A stretch of 64,000 bases of DNA from Blastobasis lacticolella (taxonomy: Eukaryota; Arthropoda; Insecta; Lepidoptera; Blastobasidae), in NCBI GenBank assembly GCA_905147135.1, contig LR990041.1:16243907-16307906 (forward strand), in the 5' to 3' direction. A program made the translations under genes and the position numbers. This document shows, piece after piece, positions 36,836-47,015 of this stretch (position 1 is the stretch's first letter; every line of letters begins with the position of its first letter). Below the pieces are notes generated by a model. That model ran no database searches, was not told where the DNA came from, and saw only the letters and a program-made list of their open reading frames with translations.

Positions 36836-37095
36836 GGCCGTGTGGTGTCCGGCAGAGTAGAATAGCATCAACCTCTTACACTCGTGGGTGTCGTACAAGG
36901 CGACTAATGTTTTCGAGGCAAAAGATCTAAGCGCCTCCGTAGAAATGGGCAGCAGCATTTTCCATTGTTATATTATAACACTGCGATCTCCAACCCGCCT
37001 GCCAAGCGTGGAGATTATGGCAATAACCTCCCTTTTTGTGGGAGAGGCCCTAAGTCCTGCAGTGGACTGTAATGGGCTGTGATGATGTGATGATG
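36836..37095 (+). mobile_element. Short retroposon (family M) inserted in the LINE, 8-bp target duplication
   Basis: The insert begins GGCCGTGTGGTGTCCGGCAG, continues GGGTGTCGTACAAGGCGACT and AGGCCCTAAGTCCTGCAGTG, and ends in a GATGATGTGATGATG tail. ATATGCAC is repeated perfectly at 36828-36835 and 37096-37103. Removing the insert rejoins the LINE. An inverted relative lies at 53095-53210. The tail resembles RTE-mobilised SINEs. Confidence 0.85.
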
Positions 37096-37385
37096 ATATG
37101 CACATTATCAAAGCGAATTGGTAAGACACTATTCAAATCTAGTTTGGCAATGGAGGTAGGACTACCGATAATTATCGTCAGTGTTTTTGTGGGGTTTACT
37201 TTTAGGCCATATTTACTGCTCCAGTCCAAAATAGAATTCAGATTGACATTTATACGCATAATTGCTTCGTATAGTTCATCAAGTCAATCTTGCGCGTATA
37301 TTTGAAGATCATCAGCATATAGGTGGTAAAAAGAAGCGATCTTATGCGTGATGGAGTTTATAAAAATCGAGAAGAGAATATTGGC
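37096..37385 (-). pseudogene. LINE (CR1/jockey-like) reverse-transcriptase domain, 5'-truncated part
   Basis: On the minus strand this reads LFSIFINSITHK, then YHLYADDLQIYAQ, a stop, and LNSILDWSSKYGLKVNPTKT. YADD is the catalytic motif of reverse transcriptases. The GLKVNP-KT segment follows in its usual place. One in-frame TGA interrupts the frame just after YADD. The copy stops abruptly near 37385, as expected for 5' truncation during target-primed insertion. It is the same insertion as 35870-36835. Confidence 0.88.
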
Positions 37386-37389
37386 AATA

Positions 37390-37940
37390 TTGGCAAATCT
37401 ATTTTACATTTAATGTTTGTAGAGAAATATCATATTCCTCCAATGCTAACTCAAAGAAAATCAAGAGAAATCTGAGCCGAGAAATTCATTTCGATGCAGC
37501 ACATTCCCAATGAAAAGTAAACTAATAATAATTCACAAAAACATGTTCCTACTAGCTTTTACCCGAGACTTCGTCCGCTCCTTCCTTCGTCGACGAAGTC
37601 GCCGGCAAAAGATAGTAATATATAAAATTACTAGGTACTCCACTTATGCAAAAGATTTATCAAAAATCGTTATAATTTCTTTTTTTTAAATCTTGTGTTA
37701 CCTGTTCTGTTCGCTCACTCTCGTCCTTAACTTCCCGAGTAATTTGTGCACAAATAGAGAACTATGAATTCATATTCGTACAAATTAGTCAAACGTTAAA
37801 CGTTCAATTCTTACAAATATTCGAGCGTTAGTTCGCATTGAGGTAAGCTACCAAAAGGCACAAAGGATAGGGATACGATAGTGTGATTTGTCCTAATGAT
37901 ATTCGTACGATAACACATCTAAATTGCGACCATACATAGA
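37390..37940. other. Unassigned stretch
   Basis: A family-D-like opening, ACTAGCTTTTACCCGAGACT then TCGTCCGCTCC, lies at 37551-37582. Otherwise nothing is recognised. Confidence 0.4.
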
Positions 37941-37945
37941 GCGCG

Positions 37946-38984
37946 CTGAAAGTTCTGCGCTCCTGGCCGTTCAGATGCTGAAATATTTTTTTAAACATAA
38001 GAAACTCAATAATTTATTTAAAAATAAAATGGCGTGAAATCGCGTATCAACATGTTTTTTAAATAAGTTGGTTTGTTGTCCGTAGCAAAATGGAATTAAC
38101 GCAAACAGATTTAAGGGCGATGAATTTTTATGATTTAAAAGATCATTGTCTCCGCAAGACTGCACTGCTTATCTTCAAAATGATTTTGAGGGAAGCACCT
38201 TATTTGAGCACCGTAGGGCGTTGGTACGCAGAATTTTAACGAGGCCGTGTTTGATTTCTCATGATAAAATTCGTGAAGGTCATCCATCAACTGTGATCAC
38301 TGGGGAAAAGTCGGCGTATCACCTATGATGAATTCGAGGACATTTGGGGATTGATATGAGCTAAATTAACCAAATCTTACATCGACATTTAAAAGTTAGA
38401 AAACTTTGTTGCCGCTGGGTTCCTCATGAACTCACCCTAGAACAAAAACGAACTCGATTTTGTTCTGGGGTAAAATTGATTGGTGTAATTTTTTTTTGTT
38501 GAAGTACTGTCACAGACTTTCAAATGCTGTGTATGACATTGTGACAGGAGATAAAACATGGATATATTGTGTTCGAAGACGCAAACCAACAAAATTGAGG
38601 CAGCCAAAAAAATTCTTGTGTTTTGTTTCACCCGGACGGGTCCCGTCTGCACAATCCCACTTGAAGAACAAAAGACTGTTAATGCTCAGTGGTACACCAC
38701 AATATTTTTCCCCAGTGTTTTAGAAAAAGTCAGGAGAAAACGACCAAGAAGTCGATTCCTGTTGCCACCATACATACACTGACATTACGGGGCCGGAAGA
38801 GGCCGTGATAGCTTTTAACCAGCACGTGAAAAACATTGTTTCAGACCAATGGTCCTCAATTTTACAAAAATGGTTTGACCAAATGAAAAAGTGTTTAAAA
38901 TGTAATGGAGAATATTTCGAATAGCAGTAAATATATTACATTACATGAAAATTGTTTTATTAATGAGTTACGCAAAACTTTCAG
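37946..38984 (+). pseudogene. Mariner transposon with broken transposase
   Basis: The ends CTGAAAGTTCTGCGC and, read in reverse, CTGAAAGTTTTGCGT are mariner-like terminal repeats. The right end abuts TA. In pieces on the + strand I read an N-terminal helix-turn-helix region, a KLCCRWVPHEL-type segment (given here in frame as KLCCRWVPHELTLEQKRTRF), VTGDKTWIYC and QKWFDQMKKCLKCNGEYFE. WVPHEL and (V)TGDETWIY are signature motifs of mariner transposases; the aspartate-containing GD(E/K)TW segment is the first catalytic region. Frameshifts and stops are spread through the gene, and at about 1.04 kb it is shorter than the usual 1.3 kb. It is dead. Confidence 0.9.
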
Positions 38985-40255
38985 TATCCCAGTAGGTACC
39001 CCACGTACTACAACTTTTCTAGCAGTTCTAGGTTCTAGGTTCCAAGGGATTCTTTTGGTTCAAAAATTGGAAAAGCTACTCGGAAGCGTTGCGGAAGCGA
39101 AACCAATTATTCTTGAAAATGAATAAATTATTTTCTCAAATCCTTCAGTTTCTGAGTTAAACCGACTGGGCCGTTCGTATTTGTCGTGGCGCGTTCTCCA
39201 AATTCTGAATTATTAATATTTGCCCAAAGCAAACGAGTTTCGCCCAGATATTATGGGAGGTCGAGAAATTGGCAGAAGATATTTTGATGAGAAATAATTA
39301 AATTTCGCCCCCTAGTCATAATTTCCCCGGATGTTTCCAACTCGTAGGTAATTAAGGTATTAAAGTCGGCTTGTTTAGTGTGCTTTCGTGATTATTCGAA
39401 GTTACACATGACGTACAATAACATAAGTTAGATAATTACATAGAGAAAATTTTAATAACTTTGGCGCAACCGAATTCTCGTAACAAGTCTCGTGACCATG
39501 GTGGTCATGAATCTTATTTATTTTCTTTTAAAATAAGCCGTTTGTGATAGAAAGTTAATTATATTAGGCCCAATTGGATCCCTATATTAAGCGTTTGCGA
39601 CGCGCTTTGTGCTGTCAAGAAATGTCACTTTTATGAATTTGAGCACATCCAACTGGGAGTATCATAACGCCAAGATGACTTAGTTAATTCAAAGCAAGTA
39701 CCTATAATGATTATCTGACAACCCACATTACTTTATAAACCAAAAAGCAGTTTTGTGTGCAATCTTCAAACCACAATATTCTACCTCAATCATTTCCAAT
39801 ATCATAACATTTCTCAAGAGGCCATGGCCGCTACAACAAATCCCTGAACACATGTTACGTAACCTAATACGGAAACAATGTGGCAATTAGCATCGGCCCA
39901 AGCGGCCTGGCAACGTCTGCGCATCTTACAACTTACAACAACTAGTTGTTACAACTTACCCCGCAGCAAGTTTGGCACTTCGTTTGTTGCACTCGCTCAA
40001 GCCGGCCAACCTCGCTTACCAGCATAACTACAGGATATAATGGCGCTTGACCTATAACTTTGTTATAGGTGCTATTTCAAAGTCTCTGAATATTGCTTCC
40101 TCTAACGATATTTTATACCTACCAATACGATATAAATGGATATTTTGAAGCAAAATTGGTGCCCGACACAGTCCTGCTGACATGGATCGTTTCAAGAGAC
40201 GGGATGATAATGTTTGACAAAAATATTTTAATGACATTATAATTATGATGTTCAG
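38985..40255. other. Unassigned non-coding stretch
   Basis: A 73-codon frame at 38905-39126 overlaps the mariner end and is not recognisable. No other element was found. Confidence 0.4.
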
Positions 40256-40257
40256 TT

Positions 40258-40545
40258 CAAAAGCACAGCCAAGTGCACAGATCAGGCCAGGTACCTGGGA
40301 TCTGTACTTAGCGCAACCGGCGACATCGACAGCGACGTCAAAGCCCGAATATCCGCGGCTTGGGCCAAATAGCGGGAGGTGACAGGTGTCATTTGTGACC
40401 CTAAAAAGCCGATAAAGCTGAAGGGACAGGTCTATAAGATCATAATTAGACCTGCTTTCCTATACGGCAGCGAGACTTGGCCCCTACTAGAGCGACACAA
40501 GCAGGAGCTGCGCGTCACGGAAATGAAGATGCTGTAACTCAAAAA
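40258..40545 (+). pseudogene. RTE-like reverse-transcriptase remnant
   Basis: In one frame the sequence reads YLGSVLSATGDIDSDVKARI, then SAAWAK, a stop, and IKLKGQVYKIIIRPAFLYGS followed by ETWPL. This YLGS...D---RI--AW...K---Y---IRP--LYGSETW pattern is typical of the segment C-terminal to the catalytic core in RTE/BovB-type elements. It ends at an early stop after EMKML. Only about 95 residues remain. Confidence 0.85.
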
Positions 40546-40628
40546 ATTAATTACGGAGTTCTAGATTCGAATTGTGGAGGCGCCTCGAATTAGGGCGGAG
40601 TCTACCACGCTTATATACCTACACCAGG

Positions 40629-40975
40629 GCCTCGATTCTGGTACGGAAATCGTCTCAGTTGCAGTAACATTACAATTGCATCGCATGTCAAACGTGTGAT
40701 TGTTAATCTAATGACAGATATCGAGTTGCAACTTCCAAGTGATTGTTATTCAAATGACAGATATTGAGTTGCAACTTTCATGAGTTAGAACTGTTCCACA
40801 ATAAGTTTTCTGATACTCTAGTTGCATTATGGTTGCATTGCTAAGTTGCATCCTTCTTAGTTGTCAAACTGCCTTAAATTCTGTCAACGAAAAGTGTCAA
40901 CGGTATGATCGAACAATGATTTAACTGCAATGTTACTCTGATGTAACTCTGATATTACTGTGATCGAGCTCTGAA
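40629..40975. mobile_element. Probable MITE family J, copy 1
   Basis: The left part has CTCGATTCTGGTACG and TCAGTTGCAGTAACATTACA. The right part, read in reverse, has AGAGCTCGATCACAGTAATA and AGTAACATTGCAGTTAAATC. The arms are therefore inverted, though imperfect. Two direct copies of GACAGATATYGAGTTGCAAC lie inside. A related piece is at 54075-54240. Confidence 0.5.
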
Positions 40976-41099
40976 CTCTTGGAGTTGGAGTTAAATTAAA
41001 GTTGCTACTATACTACTGTCAGATGAAAGTATTCCATCAGACGTGATATTCAATACAATTTGACAAAGAACGGTAGTGAATTCTTACTTAAAAAATTAT

Positions 41100-41530
41100 A
41101 AAATTAAATAAAAATAGATGCTAGGAATCCAATGGATGGATGAAGCGGCGGTGGCGCTCGATGCAGATCAGACCAGAGGTGATGCAGGCAAGACTCGGAA
41201 AAAGGAATCTACAAACTCGGTCCCTAAATAGGGCTTCCTCCTCATCAGAATCTGCTTTTATCAAGAGCTACCGCCTCAATAGAAGAACAAACCATGGACC
41301 TCATTAACACAGCCGCTTCATACGTTTCTTCGCCAAGAAGACACAAAGTCATGTAACTAGTGTTTGATGCCAAAGGGAGGTACGTAGCTCTTTTATGTTA
41401 AAAAAATCACTAATAATCATAAGGGCTGGATAGGCTCAAATTCGTGCGGTCATCGGCACCTTCGCATCGTCGTAGCCCATCGCTTCTTCCTAATACGGAC
41501 AGATTTAGGTCTTTAAAATAATAAAATAAT
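41100..41530. other. Possible RTE 3' fragment, otherwise unassigned
   Basis: GATGAAGCGGCGGTGGCGCT and ACCAGAGGTGATGCAGGCAA hint at the far 3' coding part of the RTE remnant upstream, but the frame is not convincing. Confidence 0.3.
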
Positions 41531-41534
41531 CACC

Positions 41535-41860
41535 TTGGCGTTAATGTCCCGGTTGTGCCGCTCCCGGGGTCCGCCTTCACCATGATCCAGGATTTGGCAG
41601 GTCAGGTCATTACAGTGGAGCGAGTGCCATCTGACCTCTGTGACCATACCAATGGAAGATTGAATCATGATAACACATTCAGTCGCCTGAATGGGCAGAT
41701 TTCATCACGATGTTTTCCCTCGCCGTAAGAGCGTCGGTTAGCATTCAACTAATGTACTTAACTCAGAAAAGAGTCATTGGCACATGGCCGCAGTGGGATT
41801 CGAACCCGGAACCCCTCGCTTACAAGTCGGATACCTTAACCACTCGGCCACCGACGCTCT
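41535..41860 (-). mobile_element. SINE-A, near full-length copy
   Basis: On the minus strand the head is GCGTCGGTGGCCGAGTGGTT, AAGGTATCC, then the B-box region GGTTCCGGGTTCGAATCCCA. The body follows, with ATGATTCAATCTTCC in place of the usual GATCCAATCTGGTCAGG, and the end is CGGGACATTAACGCCAAGGT. It has the clearest tRNA-like head of the family in this window. Target duplication is not clear. Confidence 0.88.
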
Positions 41861-41884
41861 TTAGGTTTAGGTCAGGTTTAGGTC

Positions 41885-42285
41885 CCTATTTACTGTATAT
41901 CCAAACCAGCGCTGGCGAGCCTTCTTAACCATATTAGCGATGTCTCTCGCGCTAAGGTTCTCATGGATGTAACCATTACGGTCTCGGTCGAGTCGCGTAA
42001 CGCTACATACCCACCGCAGCATTTTCATTTCGTTGGCGTGAAGTAAACGAACATACTTCGTCAGCGCCGATCAAGTCACGCAGCCATGTAGTACCACAGA
42101 CATAATGATGCTCTTGTATAAAGGCTAGTCCCTTGAGCTTGATGTGGATTATAGAGTCACAGCGTTTGGCACTAGCTGCACTGTTTTCTAGCACTTCTTT
42201 CCACGTATTTGCGTGGAACGTGAACGTGAACTCAATATCCAGTCTGTCAGTACGATGACCAGCAGAGAGGGCATCAAGCACAACA
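41885..42285 (-). pseudogene. RTE-like reverse-transcriptase remnant, minus strand
   Basis: On the minus strand the downstream part reads NEMKMLRWVCSVTRLDRDRN with frame correction, then GYIHENLSARDIANMVKKA. This matches the MKMLRW--GVTR-DR-RNEYIRGSL-V-DIADK segment also found at 48.2 kb. The upstream part (a 92-codon frame at 42003-42281) holds TWKEVLENSA and LIGADE, which I infer belong to the same element. It is broken by stops. Confidence 0.75.
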
Positions 42286-42289
42286 CAGA

Positions 42290-42985
42290 ACAGCTAATAC
42301 CTAATGACAAAAACCTCTTGAACATATACAGCAAACAGGAAGGGGTTTTATAGACAAAACTAAAACGAATGATAATATTTAATAAAAAATCACTGCTTAT
42401 TAATTTCTTATTCATTTTATGTGCTCGTGACACAGTGACACAGTATGACAGGTGTTTTTGACCACCGGCAGCTACCAAACTGTAGTAGGTGATGCCAAAA
42501 ACAAGTGTCAGCCAACCCAGCACGTCAAGAGCGATCCACCAGGTGGTAGATGCGATAACCCGCTCGGATGTTATGAATAAGAAAATAAATTTCCCTATGA
42601 AGAGAGAGAATCGTCGCTCCTACGTTCGCGTGTTTTAGGGCAGTTTATGTTTCCCGAGTGACCATTTTAAATGACCTCCCTAATGTATGGCAGCTAGTAC
42701 TACGGAGAGGTCAAGCTGTATCTCTGGTTATACCCGACCGAATTAGATGAAACATGGCTTAGATTTAAAACCCAAAACTATCCAACTGAAAACTCCATCA
42801 AACTCAGTACGGCGCCATTTCCATATTTCTTATAGTTTAGATGATCTATTATGGTTCTACATCAGGTGTTCCAGTTTTCAAAATAAATAATACGCTATAT
42901 ACCCCAGCTTTAATAGAATACACAACAAAAAGTTGGATGTTAGTACATCTAACCCAAACAATAGACTAATAGGTACAAATTTTAT
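42290..42985. other. Unassigned stretch
   Basis: A 111-codon minus-strand frame at 42188-42523 overlaps the RTE remnant and has no recognisable domain of its own. The rest is AT-rich sequence. Confidence 0.4.
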
Positions 42986-42992
42986 TGTCCAT

Positions 42993-43285
42993 GCAGATGT
43001 CTTTTAGTTCATCGTATGCTGCATTATGACCCCGAAACCGCTGATAAAATTGTAAACGCTGGCTGCTACCTCTATAATGTGGCTCATGCGGCGATGATGC
43101 CATACGAGCCATGTCAAGACAAGATTGGGCAGAGGAGAGGCGGTTACCAGCGGCGCGGCAGGGCCCGAGCCGGCGGCCGCTGCGAGAGGCGCTGCGCGAA
43201 GAATTGTGGACCTGCATATAGGCCGGGAGCGACAGCAGAGACGTGTTCACAGACTTTGGAGGGAGAAATCCTAAGCAGCTCGTAA
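42993..43285 (+). pseudogene. Harbinger-type transposase, C-terminal remnant
   Basis: Read from 42994 the frame gives CRCLLVHRMLHYDPETADKI, then VNAGCYLYNVAHAAMM and PYEP. This matches the C-terminal end of PIF/Harbinger DDE transposases (family pattern: RW--L---LHY-PE-A--I--AC--LHN). The expected LHN is changed to LYN. Downstream the frame is basic (RR, RGRAR repeats) and shifts at least once before AGAAATCC near 43270. No upstream catalytic part is present. A last exon is possible because CAG precedes the block, but I see no partner exon. Confidence 0.75.
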
Positions 43286-43289
43286 CAGT

Positions 43290-43525
43290 CCTCTGCTGGA
43301 GTTATTTATTTAAAACTGTAATTTTTTTATCTAAATTATGTGTATACAAAATCTATTGAAAATAAATATTCTACAAAATTATTAAAGCTTTGTATAATTA
43401 GTAATATACCTATTTTTTATAGTGTAGTTTTGAGTTTTATTTTAATAAAGTTACCCACCCAATACAAATTAGTAATTGCGCGCGCAAAGTACGTGACTAT
43501 AAAATAGACACTAAACAAATAAATA
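43290..43525. other. Unassigned AT-rich spacer
   Basis: No feature recognised. Confidence 0.4.
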
Positions 43526-43795
43526 ACAATGTTGCTCTATAAAGCGGTAATTCGACCTATGATCTGCTATAGGGCTGTTGTTTTCGGTCCGCCCTCGGTT
43601 GGTAAACCAAGCCACGACGAACATGCGCAAAGAGTTTTCCCTGGAGAGTACAACATGGGTTCTCAAGAAAGGGGTGAAAAGGTTTTTACGGGGTCGGCAA
43701 CACGTGGGTGATGCCCCTGGTATTGCAAACGTCCATAAGCTACGGTGACTGCTTACCATCGGGCGGGCCGTAAGCTTGTTTGCCACCTTTGTGTT
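43526..43795 (+). pseudogene. Jockey-like LINE remnant with family K tail
   Basis: The frame reads MLLYKAVIRPMICYRAVVFG, matching the LYK--IRP---YA--V(F/W)G segment C-terminal to the RT core in jockey-type LINEs. A long internal deletion follows. The family K block then follows: GGTTTTTACGGGGTCGGCAA, GGGTGATGCCCCTGGTATTG, GACTGCTTACCATCGGGCGG, GTAAGCTTGTTTGCCACC. This is the only place where family K is seen attached to RT-like sequence. Confidence 0.7.
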
Positions 43796-43864
43796 TTCCA
43801 CAAGAAAAAGCACTTACTAAAATAAAAAATAGCTAAATTATTTAAAAAACAATTAATTTATGTT

Positions 43865-44250
43865 TCTATCTGGAGTATTGTACTGTACGGGAGTGAGACG
43901 TGGACGCTGAGTGCGGAGGATAAGAAGAGATTGGACGCATTTGAAATGTGGTGCTGGAGGAAAATAGAAAGGATTAGCTGGAGGGAAAAAAAGACAAACG
44001 AAGAAGTGTTGAATTTAGTGAAGTTACTAAAACTAAAAGTACTAAAAGTTATTGAGAACAGAAGTTGGAAAATGCTAGGATATGTAATAAGACATGACAA
44101 CTTTTTAAGAGTGATAATAGAACGCAAAGTTAAAGAAAAGAGAGGAAGAGGAAGGCCAAGATATGAATATTGAAAGGATGTGATGGAAAAAGTGAGCGCC
44201 GGAGATTATAAAGAGATGAAGAGGTTGGCAGATAGGAGAAAAGAGTGGTG
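43865..44250 (+). pseudogene. LINE (RTE-like) reverse-transcriptase C-terminal remnant
   Basis: The sequence reads VLYGSETWTLSAEDKKRLDA, then FEMWCWRKIERISWREKKTN, EEVLNLV and GRGRPRYEY, with a stop before KDVMEKVSAG. YGSETWTL...FEMWCWR---ISW---KTNEEVL is the standard post-catalytic segment of insect endonuclease/RT elements. The open part is unusually long and A-rich for a relic. It is a separate lineage from the remnant at 40.26 kb, judged by residue choice. Confidence 0.85.
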
Positions 44251-44254
44251 ATTG

Positions 44255-44665
44255 CTCCACCGACAAGAGTCAAACTCTTAAATATATTATGATGTTTTCG
44301 TTCAGGCCGAAGGGGGTTCTCCACATAGATTTTAAATTTTTTAGGATAGAAGTCTTTACTAGGATGCTTTTTAAGCTACGTAAATTCTTTGGTTAACAGA
44401 TTGAATACAATAACAATATTCATAATTTCACAAGAGTGGACAATTGACCGGGCTACGGGCACAATAGCTCCCACATAGTGTATGGGAAAGTGTCATCCCA
44501 CACCCTAATTCTGGTCATATTATAAAATACATAAATGTTTAGTAAAGTATAAGATTACATTTAACCTTACAACACCGAAAATATACAAAATATCTATAAT
44601 TGCTCCGTCCTACCTACTAAGTTACCTACATCATAAAATACTGAAGTTACTGGTCAAGTGAACTC
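44255..44665. other. Unassigned spacer
   Basis: No recognised feature. Confidence 0.4.
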
Positions 44666-44667
44666 AC

Positions 44668-44790
44668 AAGATGGAGCGACGACCTTGTAAGGATCGCAGG
44701 TACCACCTGGATGCGGAAAGCACAGGACCGGCCTTTGTGGAGATCTCTGGGGGAGGCATATGCCCAGCAGTGGGCCTCTTCTATGCGTGT
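44668..44790 (+). repeat. RTE-like LINE 3' coding end and tail
   Basis: GGAGCGACGACCTTGTAAGG, ATCGCAGGTACCACCTGGAT and GGGAGGCATATGCCCAGCAG encode the W-DDLV-IA--TWMRKAQDR...GEAYAQQW end of the same type of element as at 13.6 kb, without the upstream GHIARR part. Confidence 0.7.
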
Positions 44791-44849
44791 AGGAGATTTG
44801 GGGCTAAAACCTATGGTAAAGGAAATACTATGTGGGAGACATAAGGCTT

Positions 44850-44945
44850 AAGTCATCAGCAATAAGAAGCCACGGGTTTGATTCCCCGGCCGGGCAGAAA
44901 TTGAAATGATGAATTTAATTTCTGTTATGGATCTGACTGTTACAG
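44850..44945 (+). mobile_element. SINE-B remnant
   Basis: GCCACGGGTTTGATTCCCCG (B-box area), GCCGGGCAGAAATTGAAATG and ATGAATTTAATTTCTGTTAT are family B. The copy ends soon after GGATCTGACTGTTAC. Confidence 0.7.
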
Positions 44946-44949
44946 CCCT

Positions 44950-45575
44950 TTCCAAAAGTAATTTCGGATTCGGTTCACAATACAGTATTTTCCTAGGTGT
45001 GAAAGTAATTGTAAAAAACATTAGAAACATAAAGTTAAGAATTAAAGAACTTGCGTCAAGAGGATTAACATACAAACATACAAATTATGTGTTTTGTCAG
45101 ATCTGGGTTTCTCATTTGACTAAGTTTTGCCGAAAATATTGATCAGAGTTCAAAAACAAAACATTACATTTAAATTTCGATTTAAAAGGCGCAGTGGCCG
45201 ATATGGCTAAGATATTAGTCTTTCGTATGCTTTTCAAGGTTTCCTAACACCATACGACCCAAAGGAAAATGATTTAAAAAAATTACGAAATCCAAACCAT
45301 TATATTTTTTATTTACAATTTATTTATGTATTTATTCTGAAAGGCACTACTTGAAATAACAAAATACAGCTTATGCGTAGGTAAAGTTATACAATTCAGC
45401 AGTGATAACAGTAATGTACAGCATTCTTTAATATGTATACAACAAGCAATACCAAAGTATGTAGATGTAAACAAAATAGGAAATAAAATTAGGTATCTAA
45501 AATTTTAGTTATAAGTTTTTACAGAAATACTTTAAACATGAATTTGAAAATATTTAGTTTAAATATCTATACATA
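44950..45575. other. Unassigned stretch
   Basis: AT-rich sequence. Frames at 44848-45142 on both strands overlap and are unsupported. Confidence 0.4.
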
Positions 45576-45578
45576 CAA

Positions 45579-46046
45579 GGTGTAAAAAGACCGCTAGCAT
45601 TAATTGAAACCCCATATTCTACTCATGAAACTGAACAACTTTCCCCAAGAAACATACCCGCGGAAATGACTTCTAAATTTCGCTACCTAAAATAAATAAT
45701 TAATTGCGACGCGCAATGTACATCGTCTGGCGTACGCCTCTCGTTCGCCCACGTGATTAGTAGCCACTGACCCCGCGCGGCCGGCCGGCCTTCACGCTTT
45801 ACATTGCGTGCTTTTACTTAAACTGCATTTATTTCAACTTAAATTTGAACTTTGAGTGTCTAAATAATTGTGAATGATGTAGTTATCGATACTAAATATT
45901 TTTTTAGTACAAAAATACAACTTTTTTAAAGAATCTCGATTTCTGTCTAAACTATGAGTTTCCGCAGGTATGTTTCTTAGGGAAAGTTGTTCAGTTTCAT
46001 AGGTAGAATATGAGGTTTTAATTAATGCTAGCAGTCTGTTTACACC
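45579..46046. mobile_element. MITE family F, copy 2 (468 bp, about 90-bp terminal inverted repeats)
   Basis: The left arm starts GGTGTAAAAAGACCGCTAGC, continues ATTAATTGAAACCCCATATT, and ends near ACATACCCGCGGAAA. The right arm is its inverted copy (TTTCCGCAGGTATGTTTCTT ... TTAATTAATGCTAGCAGTCT ... GTTTACACC). The core carries GGCCGGCCGGCC and GCGTGCTTTTACTTAAA, shared with the copy at 5195-5595. No transposase is encoded. The superfamily is uncertain because no target duplication is clear. Confidence 0.85.
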
Positions 46047-46166
46047 ACCACAAACAAGGTAGACTATTTAAATCATCTTTGGGCTCAATCTTTAGCAGAA
46101 TATCTAAAATCTGCAGATTGTTCAATTCACAAAATGTTTTAGCTGTATATGTTATAAGTCGATCCA

Positions 46167-46328
46167 ATGATTGGTTTCGCTCAAAGTCAGGTGTCATACT
46201 CCTTGTGTCTTCAAAATGAATCGGTTAAACCAAAAGAATGATCGTCGGCACATTTGAGTTGTAAAAAACAAAAGACGTACAGAAGTCAGATATAGCACAA
46301 CACCTGACTTAGAGCGAAACCCATCATT
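46167..46328. mobile_element. MITE family L, about 160 bp
   Basis: The left arm AATGATTGGTTTCGCTCAAA, then GTCAGGTGT, is mirrored by the right arm, which reads in reverse AATGATGGGTTTCGCTCTAA and then GTCAGGTGT. The arms span about 29 bp with few mismatches. The inside is non-coding. Only one copy was seen in the window. Confidence 0.7.
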
Positions 46329-46329
46329 A

Positions 46330-47010
46330 ATAACCCCCAAGTACTGTCGACGGATCGCCACTCTATGTAACACGTCTAATGCGGAAGGCAATAGAAATAA
46401 CCAAATACAATAATTTTAATAGTGGAAACGATGCGAGTAACAATGGTAGTGGTTCGAGAACTCATAGTGAGGGCAATCGTTGAATCCGAAAGAGGGCGGA
46501 CAGATATTATGACCGACTTCATAAGGCGGCTCCATACGCGTGACCATGACGCATGTAACTGCGCCGAAATTTCGACGTAAAACAATACTGACCGTGGTAA
46601 CAAACCCGATAATATGTGTGATGAAAGTGTAGTGTTATTAACCAAATTCTTAAAGCCTATAAGAATAAACAGTAATGATCAACTTTAATGTGTCTTGAAA
46701 AATGTTATTGGGCTTCTTTCATTTGTTTCTTGTGGTATCTGTAATAATAATAATATGACTATAATATTAAACATTAAGACTAATGCAATTACTACATTTG
46801 ACTAAATACAATACAAAGTTCAAAAGCAAAAAGCGTGAGAGCAAATTAAACTGGATTTTTTCTCCATGAAATTAGGTCTAATTTTATATTTCCTAAGAAT
46901 ATCTTCAAAATAAATAGATATTCCTATATAGGAAAATTGCAATAATATATCCCAACGTATCAAAAACCAACAGAAATTTATTCTTGTTTTTGTTGGTTTT
47001 CTAATTGTCC
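46330..47010. other. Unassigned stretch
   Basis: No recognised gene. The word AGCAAAAAGCGTGAGAGCAA occurs here at 46825 and again at 47099, just beyond the first minisatellite tract. Confidence 0.4.
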
Positions 47011-47015
47011 GCACA

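Noticed and set aside
41037..41400. Further RTE coding sequence
   Set aside because: Only scattered resemblance; no frame of useful length can be read.
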